The notes below the pieces were generated by a model. That model was not told the DNA's origin. It was given only the letters and a program-made list of their open reading frames with translations, and ran no database searches. Made by a program: the position numbers and the translations under genes. A stretch of DNA of 34,117 nucleotides from Microcaldota archaeon (GTDB lineage Archaea > Micrarchaeota > Micrarchaeia > Anstonellales > Anstonellaceae). How positions within the stretch are numbered: position 1 is the first letter of the stretch; each line of letters opens with the position of its first letter. This document shows positions 8,614 through 14,503 of this stretch, in pieces. The stretch is taken from positions 1-34,117 of the forward strand of contig JAOAKI010000005.1 in the NCBI GenBank assembly GCA_026413765.1, read 5' to 3'.

Positions 8614-9246
8614 ATGCCGGCAAAAGCAAATATCGCACTGCTTGACTGGGCAGGCCTGCTTCTTGCGACGATAATGGGCGCAATAGTATTTGTTTTTGGC
8701 TCTTCTGAGTTTCTGCTTTTGCTTTTTGCCTTCCTTGGGTTTTCAATTGTTGTGACAAGATACGGATATGAAAAAAAGAGAGAGCTTGGCATCTATGAGC
8801 ACGAGCGCTCTTGGGAAAATGTGCTTGCAAATGGGCTTGTCCCCACAATTTGCGCGGTCGCCTCACCTGTGATAGGATGGGGGGCCTATGTCGGCTCGAT
8901 TGCCGCAATAACTGCAGACAAGTTTGCCTCTGAATTGGGTGTCCTTTCCAACGAGCCTTTCTCTCTTCTGAATTTCAAGAAAGTCAAAAAAGGGACAAGC
9001 GGAGCAGTGACTTGGTTTGGGATGCTGGCTTCGTTTGATGGCGGCTTGCTGATAGGACTCATAAGCTATATGCTGTTTCCAAGCCTTACTTTATGGAACG
9101 TTGTGGTGATAGGGCTTATAGGGCTGGGTGGAAGCTTCATTGACAGCCTAGTTGGAGTAATGGAAGAAAAAGGGATAGGCAACAAAGCAACTACCAATGC
9201 TATCTGCTCAATCTTTGGGGCAGTTGCAGGGCTTGGATTCCTTTAG
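8614..9246 (+). CDS. DUF92 family integral membrane protein
   Basis: The 210-residue polytopic membrane protein begins directly after the rtcA stop (TAA-ATG). Conserved DUF92 signatures are visible: WENVLANGLVPT, AAITADKFASELG, KKGTSGAVTWFG, GGSFIDSLVGV and GNKATTNAIC. About six hydrophobic segments are present. The family (TIGR00297) includes plant VTE6, a phytyl-phosphate kinase, so a polyprenyl-phosphate kinase activity is possible; the archaeal substrate is unknown. The polar motifs lie at membrane boundaries, as in that family. Length is at the short end for DUF92. Its stop codon overlaps the stop of the converging acylphosphatase gene by 4 bases, and this ends the plus-strand run from 1260. 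Confidence 0.88.
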   Translation: MPAKANIALLDWAGLLLATIMGAIVFVFGSSEFLLLLFAFLGFSIVVTRYGYEKKRELGIYEHERSWENVLANGLVPTICAVASPVIGWGAYVGSIAAITADKFASELGVLSNEPFSLLNFKKVKKGTSGAVTWFGMLASFDGGLLIGLISYMLFPSLTLWNVVVIGLIGLGGSFIDSLVGVMEEKGIGNKATTNAICSIFGAVAGLGFL

Positions 9247-9527
9247 AGGGCAGAAAAATCAGGGTAGACAAGCTTGCTGATTCTTTCTGAATAGACTTTT
9301 GTTAGCTGCTCAACATAAATGCCTGCGGGCAATTTTGCGTTTTGTATTGTTTTTGCAAATTGGCTAATTTTCTTTTCATCTCCCTCGACAAGCAGCTCGA
9401 CTGTGCCATCCTGAAGGTTCTTCGCATAGCCGACAAGCTGCAGTGAATTTGCTATTCTGCATGCAAACGAGCGAAAGCCAACGCCTTGGACCCTTCCAGA
9501 AGCAACGAACACGATGCGCTGCATCAT
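9243..9527 (-). CDS. acyP: acylphosphatase
   Basis: This small cytoplasmic enzyme hydrolyses carboxyl-phosphate mixed anhydrides such as acetyl phosphate. The 94-residue product contains the family signature SGRVQGVGFRSF, with catalytic Arg19, and GYAKNLQDGTVE, with catalytic Asn37. Length and beta-alpha-beta pattern match the family. The start is ATG at 9527, one base after the TBP stop, with GGAGG at 7-11 bases upstream inside the last TBP codons, so translation is probably coupled to TBP. A second ATG follows directly. The last residues (KLVYPDFSAL) run slightly beyond the usual end. The two stops at 9243-9246 overlap with the DUF92 gene. Confidence 0.95.
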   Translation of the reverse strand: MMQRIVFVASGRVQGVGFRSFACRIANSLQLVGYAKNLQDGTVELLVEGDEKKISQFAKTIQNAKLPAGIYVEQLTKVYSERISKLVYPDFSAL

Positions 9528-9528
9528 G

Positions 9529-10128
9529 CTATCCTCCAGAAGAAGGAAGCGGCGAGGAATAGGGCTCAAGGAGCTTGGCTGCTTGGTTCAAGGCAGCAAC
9601 GACTTCCCCCTCGTTTTTGCCACCTGTGCAAATCACCTTGCCGTTCTTGAAAAGCAAAAGCGAGGTTTTTGGCGAGGAAAATTTCAATATTGCGCCAGGG
9701 AATTGCTCGGGCTCGTACTCCACATCCTCCAGCTCAGATGCGATTGCGTAAAGATCCAGCTCCACCCCAAGCTCTGCCGACGCGACAATATTTTGGACGA
9801 CGAATTTCGGCTTGAAATCTTTGGGCGGCTTGACCTTCGAATAGTTGATGAGCATTTTGAGCGTTTTTTGTATCGCCGCTTCGACTTCCCCCTCGTTTTT
9901 GCCCCCAGTGCAGATGATTTTGCCATTCTTGAAAAGCAAAAGCGAAGTCTTGGGCTCTTTGAGCTTGAGGATTGCGCCAGGGAATTGCTCGGGCTCGTAC
10001 TCCACATCAGAAAATCGCGAGGCGATCGTGTAAAGGTCAAGCTCCAAACCAAGTTCAGCAGAAGCAACAATGTTTTCTATCCTGTAGGTTGGCTTTATGC
10101 TGACCTTTGGCTTTTTTTGCTTTGACAC
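9529..10128 (-). CDS. tbp: TATA-binding protein (TBP)
   Basis: This general transcription factor binds TATA boxes and recruits TFB and RNA polymerase. The 199-residue product consists of two direct TBP repeats (about 15-92 and 103-180). Each has NIVASAELG, DVEYEPEQFPGAI, PKTSLLLFKNG and ICTGGKNEGEV, including the two intercalating phenylalanines per half. I chose GTG at 10128 because GGAGGAG lies 6 bases upstream; the frame is open to a TTG at 10143 that would place this site inside the gene. By hand alignment the halves are about 77% identical (59 of 77 positions), much more than the roughly 40% usual for archaeal TBPs. A short C-terminal tail ends PLPSSGG. It is co-transcribed with acylphosphatase and divergent from L21e. 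Confidence 0.97.
   Translation of the reverse strand: MSKQKKPKVSIKPTYRIENIVASAELGLELDLYTIASRFSDVEYEPEQFPGAILKLKEPKTSLLLFKNGKIICTGGKNEGEVEAAIQKTLKMLINYSKVKPPKDFKPKFVVQNIVASAELGVELDLYAIASELEDVEYEPEQFPGAILKFSSPKTSLLLFKNGKVICTGGKNEGEVVAALNQAAKLLEPYSSPLPSSGG
9689..10008 (-). repeat. exact 38-base repeat within the TBP gene
   Basis: Identical 38-base blocks at 9689-9726 and 9971-10008, 282 bases apart, encode DVEYEPEQFPGAI in each TBP half. Flanking parts are also closely similar. This is the internal duplication of TBP, unusually well preserved at the DNA level. Confidence 0.9.
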
Positions 10129-10149
10129 GGCAATCTCCTCCAAAAGATT

Positions 10150-10190
10150 TTTAAATTGGCAGAGATATTTAAAAAGGGAAGGTATTTAAA
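10150..10190. promoter_or_regulatory. divergent TBP/L21e promoter with three TTTAAA boxes
   Basis: TTTAAA occurs at 10150-10155, 10168-10173 and 10185-10190, spaced 18 and 17 bases. The plus-strand TATTTAAA at 10183-10190 should start RNA near 10213 for L21e. The minus-strand TTTTTAAATATC at about 10165-10175 should start RNA near 10144 for TBP, just before its ribosome-binding site. The third box lies over the expected TBP transcription start and could serve autoregulation. Confidence 0.6.
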
Positions 10191-10212
10191 TGAGATGCTA
10201 CCTTAAACCACA

Positions 10213-10227
10213 CCTCTTTTTGAGAGG
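10213..10227 (+). promoter_or_regulatory. short hairpin in the L21e leader
   Basis: CCTCT-TTTTG-AGAGG forms a 5-bp stem just upstream of the GAGGGG ribosome-binding site at 10231-10236. Its left arm (CACCTC) could pair instead with that site and mask it. Function is speculative. Confidence 0.3.
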
Positions 10228-10242
10228 GCAGAGGGGATCTGC

Positions 10243-10530
10243 ATGAAGCGCTCGCGCGGGAAGATATCAAAAAAGAGCAGGGCATTGGGTGCTGCCACCC
10301 ACACGCTGTCAGTGTCTGCCTTGGTTTCAGGATACAAAATAGGCGACAAGGTTGCAATAGACATACAGTCAAAATACAGCGGCATGCCGCACCCACGCTA
10401 CCGCGGAAGGACAGGGCAGATTGTTGGCAAGCAAGGCAGCGCATATGTTGTAAGGATCAAGGATGGAAAGATGGAAAAAGAGTTAATAATCCCATCCGTC
10501 CACCTAAAGCCGGTTAAAGAAGTGGTTTGA
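10243..10530 (+). CDS. rpl21e: 50S ribosomal protein L21e
   Basis: This is a component of the archaeal/eukaryotic large ribosomal subunit. The 95-residue product shows the family pattern: a basic N-terminus (MKRSRGKISKKSRALG), GYKIGDKVAIDI, the motif MPHPRYRGRTGQIVG, and a C-terminal IPSVHLKPVK. Length is normal. The start is ATG at 10243 with GAGGGG about 7 bases upstream, and a TATA box at 10183-10190 gives a leader of about 30 bases. The gene overlaps the following rpoF start, and the order L21e-RpoF-DUF655 is the conserved archaeal cluster. Confidence 0.97.
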   Translation: MKRSRGKISKKSRALGAATHTLSVSALVSGYKIGDKVAIDIQSKYSGMPHPRYRGRTGQIVGKQGSAYVVRIKDGKMEKELIIPSVHLKPVKEVV

Positions 10531-10931
10531 TGATAGGGAAAGGCGCATACGAAGTGAAGCCTGTGACTTTGGCAGAAGTCCTCAAGATATTGGAAAAGCG
10601 CCAAGGCACAGGAGGAGAATTTGGCTTTGAGCAGCAGACCGCATTGGATTATGTTCGCAAGTTTGCCCATTTGAAGCTTTCGGACGCGCAAGAAATGGCA
10701 AAAGAGCTTTTGGAGGCTGCAGAGCTAAAGGAAGAGATTGCGGTAAAGATTGTGGATATTTTGCCAAACAGGCAGCAGCTCATGCTCATTTTAGCAAAAG
10801 ACAAGGCAGAACTGCCTGAGAAAAAAATAGACGCAATCTTGGAGATTGTCGAGCGCTATAGGAAAAAGGCAAAAAAGGTTGAGACAAAGCGCGACGAAAC
10901 AAAAGAAGAAGAGCAGCAAGTGCCTCCTTAA
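10530..10931 (+). CDS. rpoF: DNA-directed RNA polymerase subunit F (Rpb4)
   Basis: Rpb4/F forms the stalk of archaeal RNA polymerase with Rpo7. The 133-residue protein shows the expected helical pattern: PVTLAEVLKILEKR, a region equivalent to the HRDC-like domain (QQTALDYVRKFAHL, KIVDILPNRQQLMLILAKD) and a charged tail. The C-terminus (KRDETKEEEQQVPP) is longer and more charged than in many homologues. ATG at 10530 overlaps the last base of the L21e TGA, so the two are translationally coupled. Identification rests on the DILPN...L..ILAK pattern and on the conserved gene order. Confidence 0.92.
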   Translation: MIGKGAYEVKPVTLAEVLKILEKRQGTGGEFGFEQQTALDYVRKFAHLKLSDAQEMAKELLEAAELKEEIAVKIVDILPNRQQLMLILAKDKAELPEKKIDAILEIVERYRKKAKKVETKRDETKEEEQQVPP

Positions 10932-10982
10932 AGATAGCATTATAATTTGCAGCATTGTAATATTGGCTAGCTGGTGGAATGA

Positions 10983-11540
10983 ATGGAAATGGAGGATTAT
11001 GCTCGCGTAATAGACTTTATGCCTGAAGGGAAGGCAACCGACCGTGAGCGCGAGCCGATAGCCCAGCTCGTTGGGGAGAAATATTTTACCCTTCTTGAAG
11101 TTAGCATAAGGAAGGGAGTGAAGTGCAGCTTGGGGCAAAGGCTATATATTGGAAAAAATGAGAGGGCGGAAGTCGAAAAAATAAAGAAGAGGATAGAGTT
11201 CTCTGAGCTTTCGGCAACCGCAAGAAACGAGCTTCCGATCGTGGTAAAAAACATTGTGAAGGACCGCGAGGCGGATTTTGTGCGTTTTTTCAACAAAGCA
11301 GGGCCGATTTCAATCAGGCTCCATCAGCTTGAGCTTCTTCCTGGGATTGGAAAAAAGCACCTCCAGCAGATTCTTGAGGCGCGCGAGGCTAAGCCTTTCG
11401 AGAGCTTTAAAGACATCCAAGAAAGGGTGAGCCTGCTGCCAGATCCGGCAAGCCTGATTCAGACGCGCATAATTGAAGAAGAAAATGGCAACAGCAAATA
11501 CTACCTTTTTGTGCGCCCTCCAGCCAGGCAGGAAAGGTGA
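10983..11540 (+). CDS. DUF655 predicted RNA-binding protein
   Basis: The 185-residue protein fits DUF655 (COG1491), an archaeal family with an OB-like N-terminal half and a C-terminal helix-hairpin-helix. Visible motifs are YARVIDFMPEG at the N-terminus, GEKYFTLLEVSIRKG, and a helix-hairpin-helix LELLPGIGKKHLQQILEAR near 115-135, followed by KPFESFKDIQERV. The function is unproven, though nucleic-acid binding is likely. The usual archaeal cluster is L21e-RpoF-DUF655-KsgA; here KsgA lies nearby on the opposite strand, so the cluster has been rearranged. The start is ATG at 10983 with GGTGG about 6 bases upstream. A weak TATA-like TTATAATT lies near 10940. Confidence 0.92.
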   Translation: MEMEDYARVIDFMPEGKATDREREPIAQLVGEKYFTLLEVSIRKGVKCSLGQRLYIGKNERAEVEKIKKRIEFSELSATARNELPIVVKNIVKDREADFVRFFNKAGPISIRLHQLELLPGIGKKHLQQILEAREAKPFESFKDIQERVSLLPDPASLIQTRIIEEENGNSKYYLFVRPPARQER

Positions 11541-11545
11541 ATGCA

Positions 11546-11556
11546 AATATAAAAAA
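11546..11556 (+). promoter_or_regulatory. TATA box for tRNA-Arg
   Basis: AAATATAAAAA is centred about 26 bases before the mature tRNA 5' end at 11577 and begins just after the DUF655 stop. This is the expected archaeal spacing for a tRNA promoter. Confidence 0.6.
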
Positions 11557-11615
11557 ATAGGCTCAGAAAATTGCTTGGGCCTGTGGCGCAACCTGGATAG
11601 CGCGTCTGGCTTCGA

Positions 11616-11651
11616 ATGCGCCCAAAAAGTGGTTTGGGCGTGGCAGGTGCC
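11616..11651 (+). other. canonical tRNA intron (37/38), 36 bases
   Basis: It interrupts the anticodon loop after A37. Predicted bulges are GAA and CCA, with central helix CTTC/GGTG (one T-T mismatch) and inner helix TGC/GCA. It would be cut by archaeal tRNA splicing endonuclease. Confidence 0.8.
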
Positions 11652-11673
11652 ACCAGAAGGCTGCGGGTTCAAA

Positions 11674-11689
11674 AGCCAAAGGCTGAAAA
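11674..11689 (+). other. T-loop tRNA intron (59/60), 16 bases
   Basis: A perfect bulge-helix-bulge is visible. The 4-bp central helix is TTCA (11668-11671) with TGAA (11684-11687), the 3-base bulges are AAA (11672-11674) and AAT (11688-11690), and the inner hairpin is GCC-AAA-GGC. Cutting between the second and third bulge bases gives the standard T-loop TTCAAAT. Confidence 0.88.
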
Positions 11690-11707
11690 TCCCGTCGGGC
11701 CCGCTTT

Positions 11708-12472
11708 ATGAAAGCTGCGATTTTGCTACTGCTGGTCAGCGGGGTGCTGCTTGCTGGGGGGTTTGAAGTTGGGCAGCTCAAGGAAGGAAGAGTGGCAATC
11801 CTGTGCGAAAACGGGGATGAAGTGTTTATTGCAGGCCCGGATGGCTTGCATCGGCTTGGCGTAAGCAGCGAAAACGAAGTAAGCTTTTCTCCACTGGTCA
11901 ACGGACACTACACAATACAGTGCGGCAGAGAAGTAAAGGAGGCATATTTTGAGATAGGCGGAGCAAATGAAATGCGAGAGGAAGCACCTCACGAGATTGC
12001 AGGAATCGTTCTTTTGGCGTTTTCGTTTTTGCTCATGCTTCTCATGCTGGTGGCGGCAGCCTATGTTTTTGCAAATTACCTGAATGAAACAAGGTTCTGC
12101 AAGGAGATTTGCGAAGGAAAGGTTCTTTTGTATTTGGAGTGCAGGAAGAAGATGCAAAACATAAGGATAGTCGATCCGCTTTATCTGCATGCCGAAAAGC
12201 CAAAAGAATTCGCACTGCCTCTTCTTGAAGCAGGCTCAATATGGAAATACGAATATGAGCTGCCTGCTGGGAAGCATCCGTTGCCGGCAACGCTTGTCGC
12301 AAAGGTAGGCGACAGGGAAATTGCGCTTCTTTCCGAGATTATTCCCACCAATGGACAGGGACAAAAAGCAAAACAGCAACGATTATTGTCAGCAGTGCCG
12401 CCGGCTCAAGGACCCATGGCTCAAACGAAATCAAAGTTGCCTCGATTCCAACCAAAGACAAAAGAAAGATGA
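11708..12472 (+). CDS. unknown single-anchor membrane protein with signal peptide
   Basis: The 254-residue product starts with ATG 5 bases after the end of the tRNA, so it is likely read from the tRNA promoter on a joint transcript. A signal peptide (MKAAILLLLVSGVLLAGG) is followed by about 75 extracellular beta-pattern residues, one strong membrane helix at about 96-120, and a cytoplasmic part. A second beta-rich segment follows at about 135-215. The last 45 residues are low-complexity and basic (GQGQKAKQQR..., ending QPKTKER). They lie antisense to the small membrane gene at 12339-12668. The overlapped tail looks like a read-through extension rather than a conserved domain. No family recognised. 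Confidence 0.75.
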   Translation: MKAAILLLLVSGVLLAGGFEVGQLKEGRVAILCENGDEVFIAGPDGLHRLGVSSENEVSFSPLVNGHYTIQCGREVKEAYFEIGGANEMREEAPHEIAGIVLLAFSFLLMLLMLVAAAYVFANYLNETRFCKEICEGKVLLYLECRKKMQNIRIVDPLYLHAEKPKEFALPLLEAGSIWKYEYELPAGKHPLPATLVAKVGDREIALLSEIIPTNGQGQKAKQQRLLSAVPPAQGPMAQTKSKLPRFQPKTKER

Positions 12473-12668
12473 TTTTTGCGGCAAGGACGCTTTGCCAGCA
12501 AAAAAACGAGCCGGCAAGCATCACAACGATTGCTGCCCCGCTTGCATGAAGCAAAGGAAGCTTAAGGTGGACAAAAAATATCAGAAGGCTTGCGCAGATG
12601 AGCATAATCTGGGATGAAACATTCAGAAGCATGCGGTTGAAAGCCACACCCTCATCCTCATAGCTCAT
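12339..12668 (-). CDS. small polytopic membrane protein, 109 aa
   Basis: It starts with ATG at 12668, overlapping the end of ksgA by 11 bases, with TGGAGGG about 5 bases upstream. The overlap and strong ribosome-binding site support a genuine coupled gene. About four hydrophobic helices are seen (14-33, 40-60, 64-82, 87-106), with a short acidic N-terminus (MSYEDEG) and the sequence ending HWWE. No catalytic motif is visible and the family is not recognised. Its last 134 bases are antisense to the end of the plus-strand gene at 11708-12472. It closes the MetAP-KsgA minus-strand run. Confidence 0.78.
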   Translation of the reverse strand: MSYEDEGVAFNRMLLNVSSQIMLICASLLIFFVHLKLPLLHASGAAIVVMLAGSFFCWQSVLAAKIIFLLSLVGIEATLISFEPWVLEPAALLTIIVAVLLFVPVHWWE

Positions 12669-13419
12669 TTAAACCCTCCAGCTCGCCCAAAATCTCAACA
12701 ACTTCTTTCGGCGACAATGTGAAAACTTTTCTTTGGGCATATTTAAGCTTTTTTGCGAACTCTGCTATTTTGTGCTTTTCTTCAATCCCAAACATCTTCC
12801 TGCTGTCGATGATTGCGTTTTTGAGTGTCTTTTTCTTGTGCGAAAAAAGGGCTGCGATCGCATTTTGCTGTTCTTTCGACAGCACAAGGCCAGTCTTTTC
12901 AAGGGCAACCAGCGAAGAATCCACTTTTGGTCTTGGGAAAAACGCTTGCTTGCTAATTTCGCAAACTAGTTTTGGCTTGAAAACAAGCTGACAAAACACT
13001 GAAAGCCTGCCGTATTGCCTGCAGCCAGGGGGCGCCACTATGCGCAATGCTACCTCTTTTTGCACGCACAGCAGCGCTTTCTCGAAACTGTAGTCGGAAA
13101 GTTTCACGATGATTGGCGAGGTGATATAATATGGAATATTTCCGACGATTCTTTCGAAAGGTTTCGGCTCCAAGTCAAGAAAATCCGCCTGCACCACTGC
13201 CACTCTCTCTTTAAATTTCTTTTTAAGGATTGATGCAAATTTTTCATCCAGCTCGACTGCGGTGATTTCTTTTGCGCCGAATGAAAGCAGCTTCTCCGTC
13301 AGTCTTCCATCCCCTGCCCCTATCTCAAGCACCTGCTTTCCTTTGACATCCGCAAGCGCAGCCTCTAGCTCCAAGACAGACTCGTCAATAATGAAATGTT
13401 GGCCCAATTTTGCTTTCAT
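12658..13419 (-). CDS. ksgA: 16S rRNA dimethyladenosine transferase (KsgA/Dim1)
   Basis: This S-adenosylmethionine-dependent methyltransferase dimethylates two adjacent adenosines near the 3' end of 16S rRNA during small-subunit assembly. The 253-residue product begins MKAKLGQHFIIDESVLE, which matches the family start. It has the SAM-binding motif VLEIGAGDGRLTEKL (about 30-44), acidic motif AVELDEKF, and the catalytic motif NIPYYITSPII (about 95-105, NxPY class). The C-terminal part carries FFPRPKVDSSLVAL and FSHKKKTLKNAI. Start is ATG at 13419 with GGTGG just upstream, 11 bases after the MetAP stop. It is transcribed with MetAP and the small membrane protein. Confidence 0.97.
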   Translation of the reverse strand: MKAKLGQHFIIDESVLELEAALADVKGKQVLEIGAGDGRLTEKLLSFGAKEITAVELDEKFASILKKKFKERVAVVQADFLDLEPKPFERIVGNIPYYITSPIIVKLSDYSFEKALLCVQKEVALRIVAPPGCRQYGRLSVFCQLVFKPKLVCEISKQAFFPRPKVDSSLVALEKTGLVLSKEQQNAIAALFSHKKKTLKNAIIDSRKMFGIEEKHKIAEFAKKLKYAQRKVFTLSPKEVVEILGELEGLNEL

Positions 13420-13430
13420 AACCCACCATC

Positions 13431-14342
13431 TTAGGGGGAAGTAAGCATCCGGGCAGAGTCATGCTCAACGATGATGGTGTGCTCATGCTGCGAAACTATG
13501 CCTTTGCCAGTGTCGCGCAGCACTGGGTAAGGGTGGAGCGCACCTGAATTCAAAAGCTCGCGCAAAGCGGCAGAGAGAGCCATCTTTGAATTGAAAACGT
13601 TGCGCAGCCACCTTTCTGCAAAGGGCAATGAAAAATAAGTGCTTGAGATGTGGTTCAGAAGCTCTCTGCTGTATCTCAAGCGCAGCTTTGGCGCTGCCTG
13701 CAATGAGAAAATTTCAACTTGCGAAGTGTCTGCAACTCTTCCGGAGCCTGTGGATGAGAATGGCTCAACCGCAAAGATATCCCCTTCCTTGAATTCGTAG
13801 CTGGCGGAGCTGGAAATGTTTGGTATCTCCACTCCGGCATGCAAAATGTAAGGGACAATCTTATGGCCGGTCAGGTTTTGGATTGGCTTGAATCCGCGGC
13901 TGACAATCTCTCTTTCTATCACCGCCCCCACTTTCCCTACCGAGACATTTGGCTTGATTGTAGAAATTGCCGCCTCAAGGGCAGCCTGGGATGCCTCAAG
14001 AAGCTTGCCGTGCTCGCCAGAAAGGTCAACTGTCACTGCTATGTCACCGATGCAGCCGTCTATCTGCACGCCCAAGTCGACTTTTACCACGTCTTTTTCC
14101 CCTATGAGCGCTTGGCTGTCTGCTTCAGGAGTAAAGTGCGCGGCAATATCGTTTACTGAGATGTTGACTGGAAAGGCGGGCTTTGCGCCTGCATCAAAAA
14201 TCATTTTTTCAAGCGATTCTGCAATGTCAAAGTAAGACTCTCCTGGGACGACGATTTTGGGGACTTCTGAGGCTATTTTGCTTGCTATTTTCCCTGCATC
14301 TGAAAAGTTCTTGAGCATTCTTTGCTTTTCTTCATCATCCAT
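13431..14342 (-). CDS. map: methionine aminopeptidase, type II
   Basis: This enzyme removes the initiator methionine from new proteins in the cytoplasm. The 303-residue product matches archaeal MAP-2. The dimetal ligands are visible as Asp89 (VVKVDLG), Asp100 (GCIGDIAV), the His in NLTGHKI, the Glu in FAVEPF and the Glu in QHEHTII. KPAFPVNISVNDIAAHF contains the substrate-side His69. Type II features include the inserted helical segment before the last ligand (LPFAERWLRN). I use ATG at 14342 (MDDEEKQRML), although a GTG at 14351 in frame is possible. A TATA-like TTATTTTAAAG on the minus strand at 14373-14383 predicts a very short leader. Confidence 0.96.
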   Translation of the reverse strand: MDDEEKQRMLKNFSDAGKIASKIASEVPKIVVPGESYFDIAESLEKMIFDAGAKPAFPVNISVNDIAAHFTPEADSQALIGEKDVVKVDLGVQIDGCIGDIAVTVDLSGEHGKLLEASQAALEAAISTIKPNVSVGKVGAVIEREIVSRGFKPIQNLTGHKIVPYILHAGVEIPNISSSASYEFKEGDIFAVEPFSSTGSGRVADTSQVEIFSLQAAPKLRLRYSRELLNHISSTYFSLPFAERWLRNVFNSKMALSAALRELLNSGALHPYPVLRDTGKGIVSQHEHTIIVEHDSARMLTSP

Positions 14343-14372
14343 AAAAACCACGACCTAATTAGGATGCTGCAT

Positions 14373-14383
14373 CTTTAAAATAA
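14373..14383 (-). promoter_or_regulatory. probable TATA box for the MetAP-KsgA run
   Basis: On the minus strand it reads TTATTTTAAAG, about 26 bases before a predicted start near 14352, giving a short leader before the ATG at 14342. Confidence 0.45.
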
Positions 14384-14472
14384 GTCTTATGGAAAGCCGC
14401 TTTGCGCTTGCAGCTTACAGCCAATTTTTGGGCTTGCATTCAAGAAGAATCCTCAGAACACGGCAAGCAGCA

Positions 14473-14481
14473 GCTTTAAAA
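14473..14481 (+). promoter_or_regulatory. probable TATA box for the eight-gene membrane operon
   Basis: CTTTAAAAA is centred about 27 bases before the ATG at 14504. Transcription would begin at or very near the start codon, so the operon message is probably leaderless. No ribosome-binding site is seen before that ATG. Confidence 0.55.
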
Positions 14482-14503
14482 ATGACAGCAGAGAAAGAGA
14501 GAC

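Larger units (their letters stand above)
11577..11703 (+). tRNA. tRNA-Arg(TCG) with two introns
   Basis: After removal of two introns the sequence folds as a 75-base tRNA. The acceptor stem is GGGCCTG/CGGGCCC with discriminator G73. The D-stem is GCGC/GCGC with GG in the loop, the anticodon stem is TCTGG/CCAGA with loop CTTCGAA (anticodon TCG at 11612-11614), and the T-stem is GCGGG/CCCGT with loop TTCAAAT. CCA is not encoded. Intron 1 (11616-11651, 36 bases) is at the canonical 37/38 position. Its bulge-helix-bulge has one mismatch in the central helix, and the intron also holds a CGCCC/GGGCG stem. Intron 2 (11674-11689, 16 bases) is between positions 59 and 60 in the T-loop. Upstream it has its own TATA box, and a CDS starts 5 bases after its end. 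Confidence 0.92.

Noticed and set aside
1260-9246. An integrated element or insertion sequence
   Set aside because: No transposase, integrase, terminal inverted repeats or target duplications were seen here or elsewhere in the window.
14343-14503. A C/D box or other small RNA between MetAP and the membrane operon
   Set aside because: No convincing C and D boxes or stable fold were found; the space is explained by two promoters.
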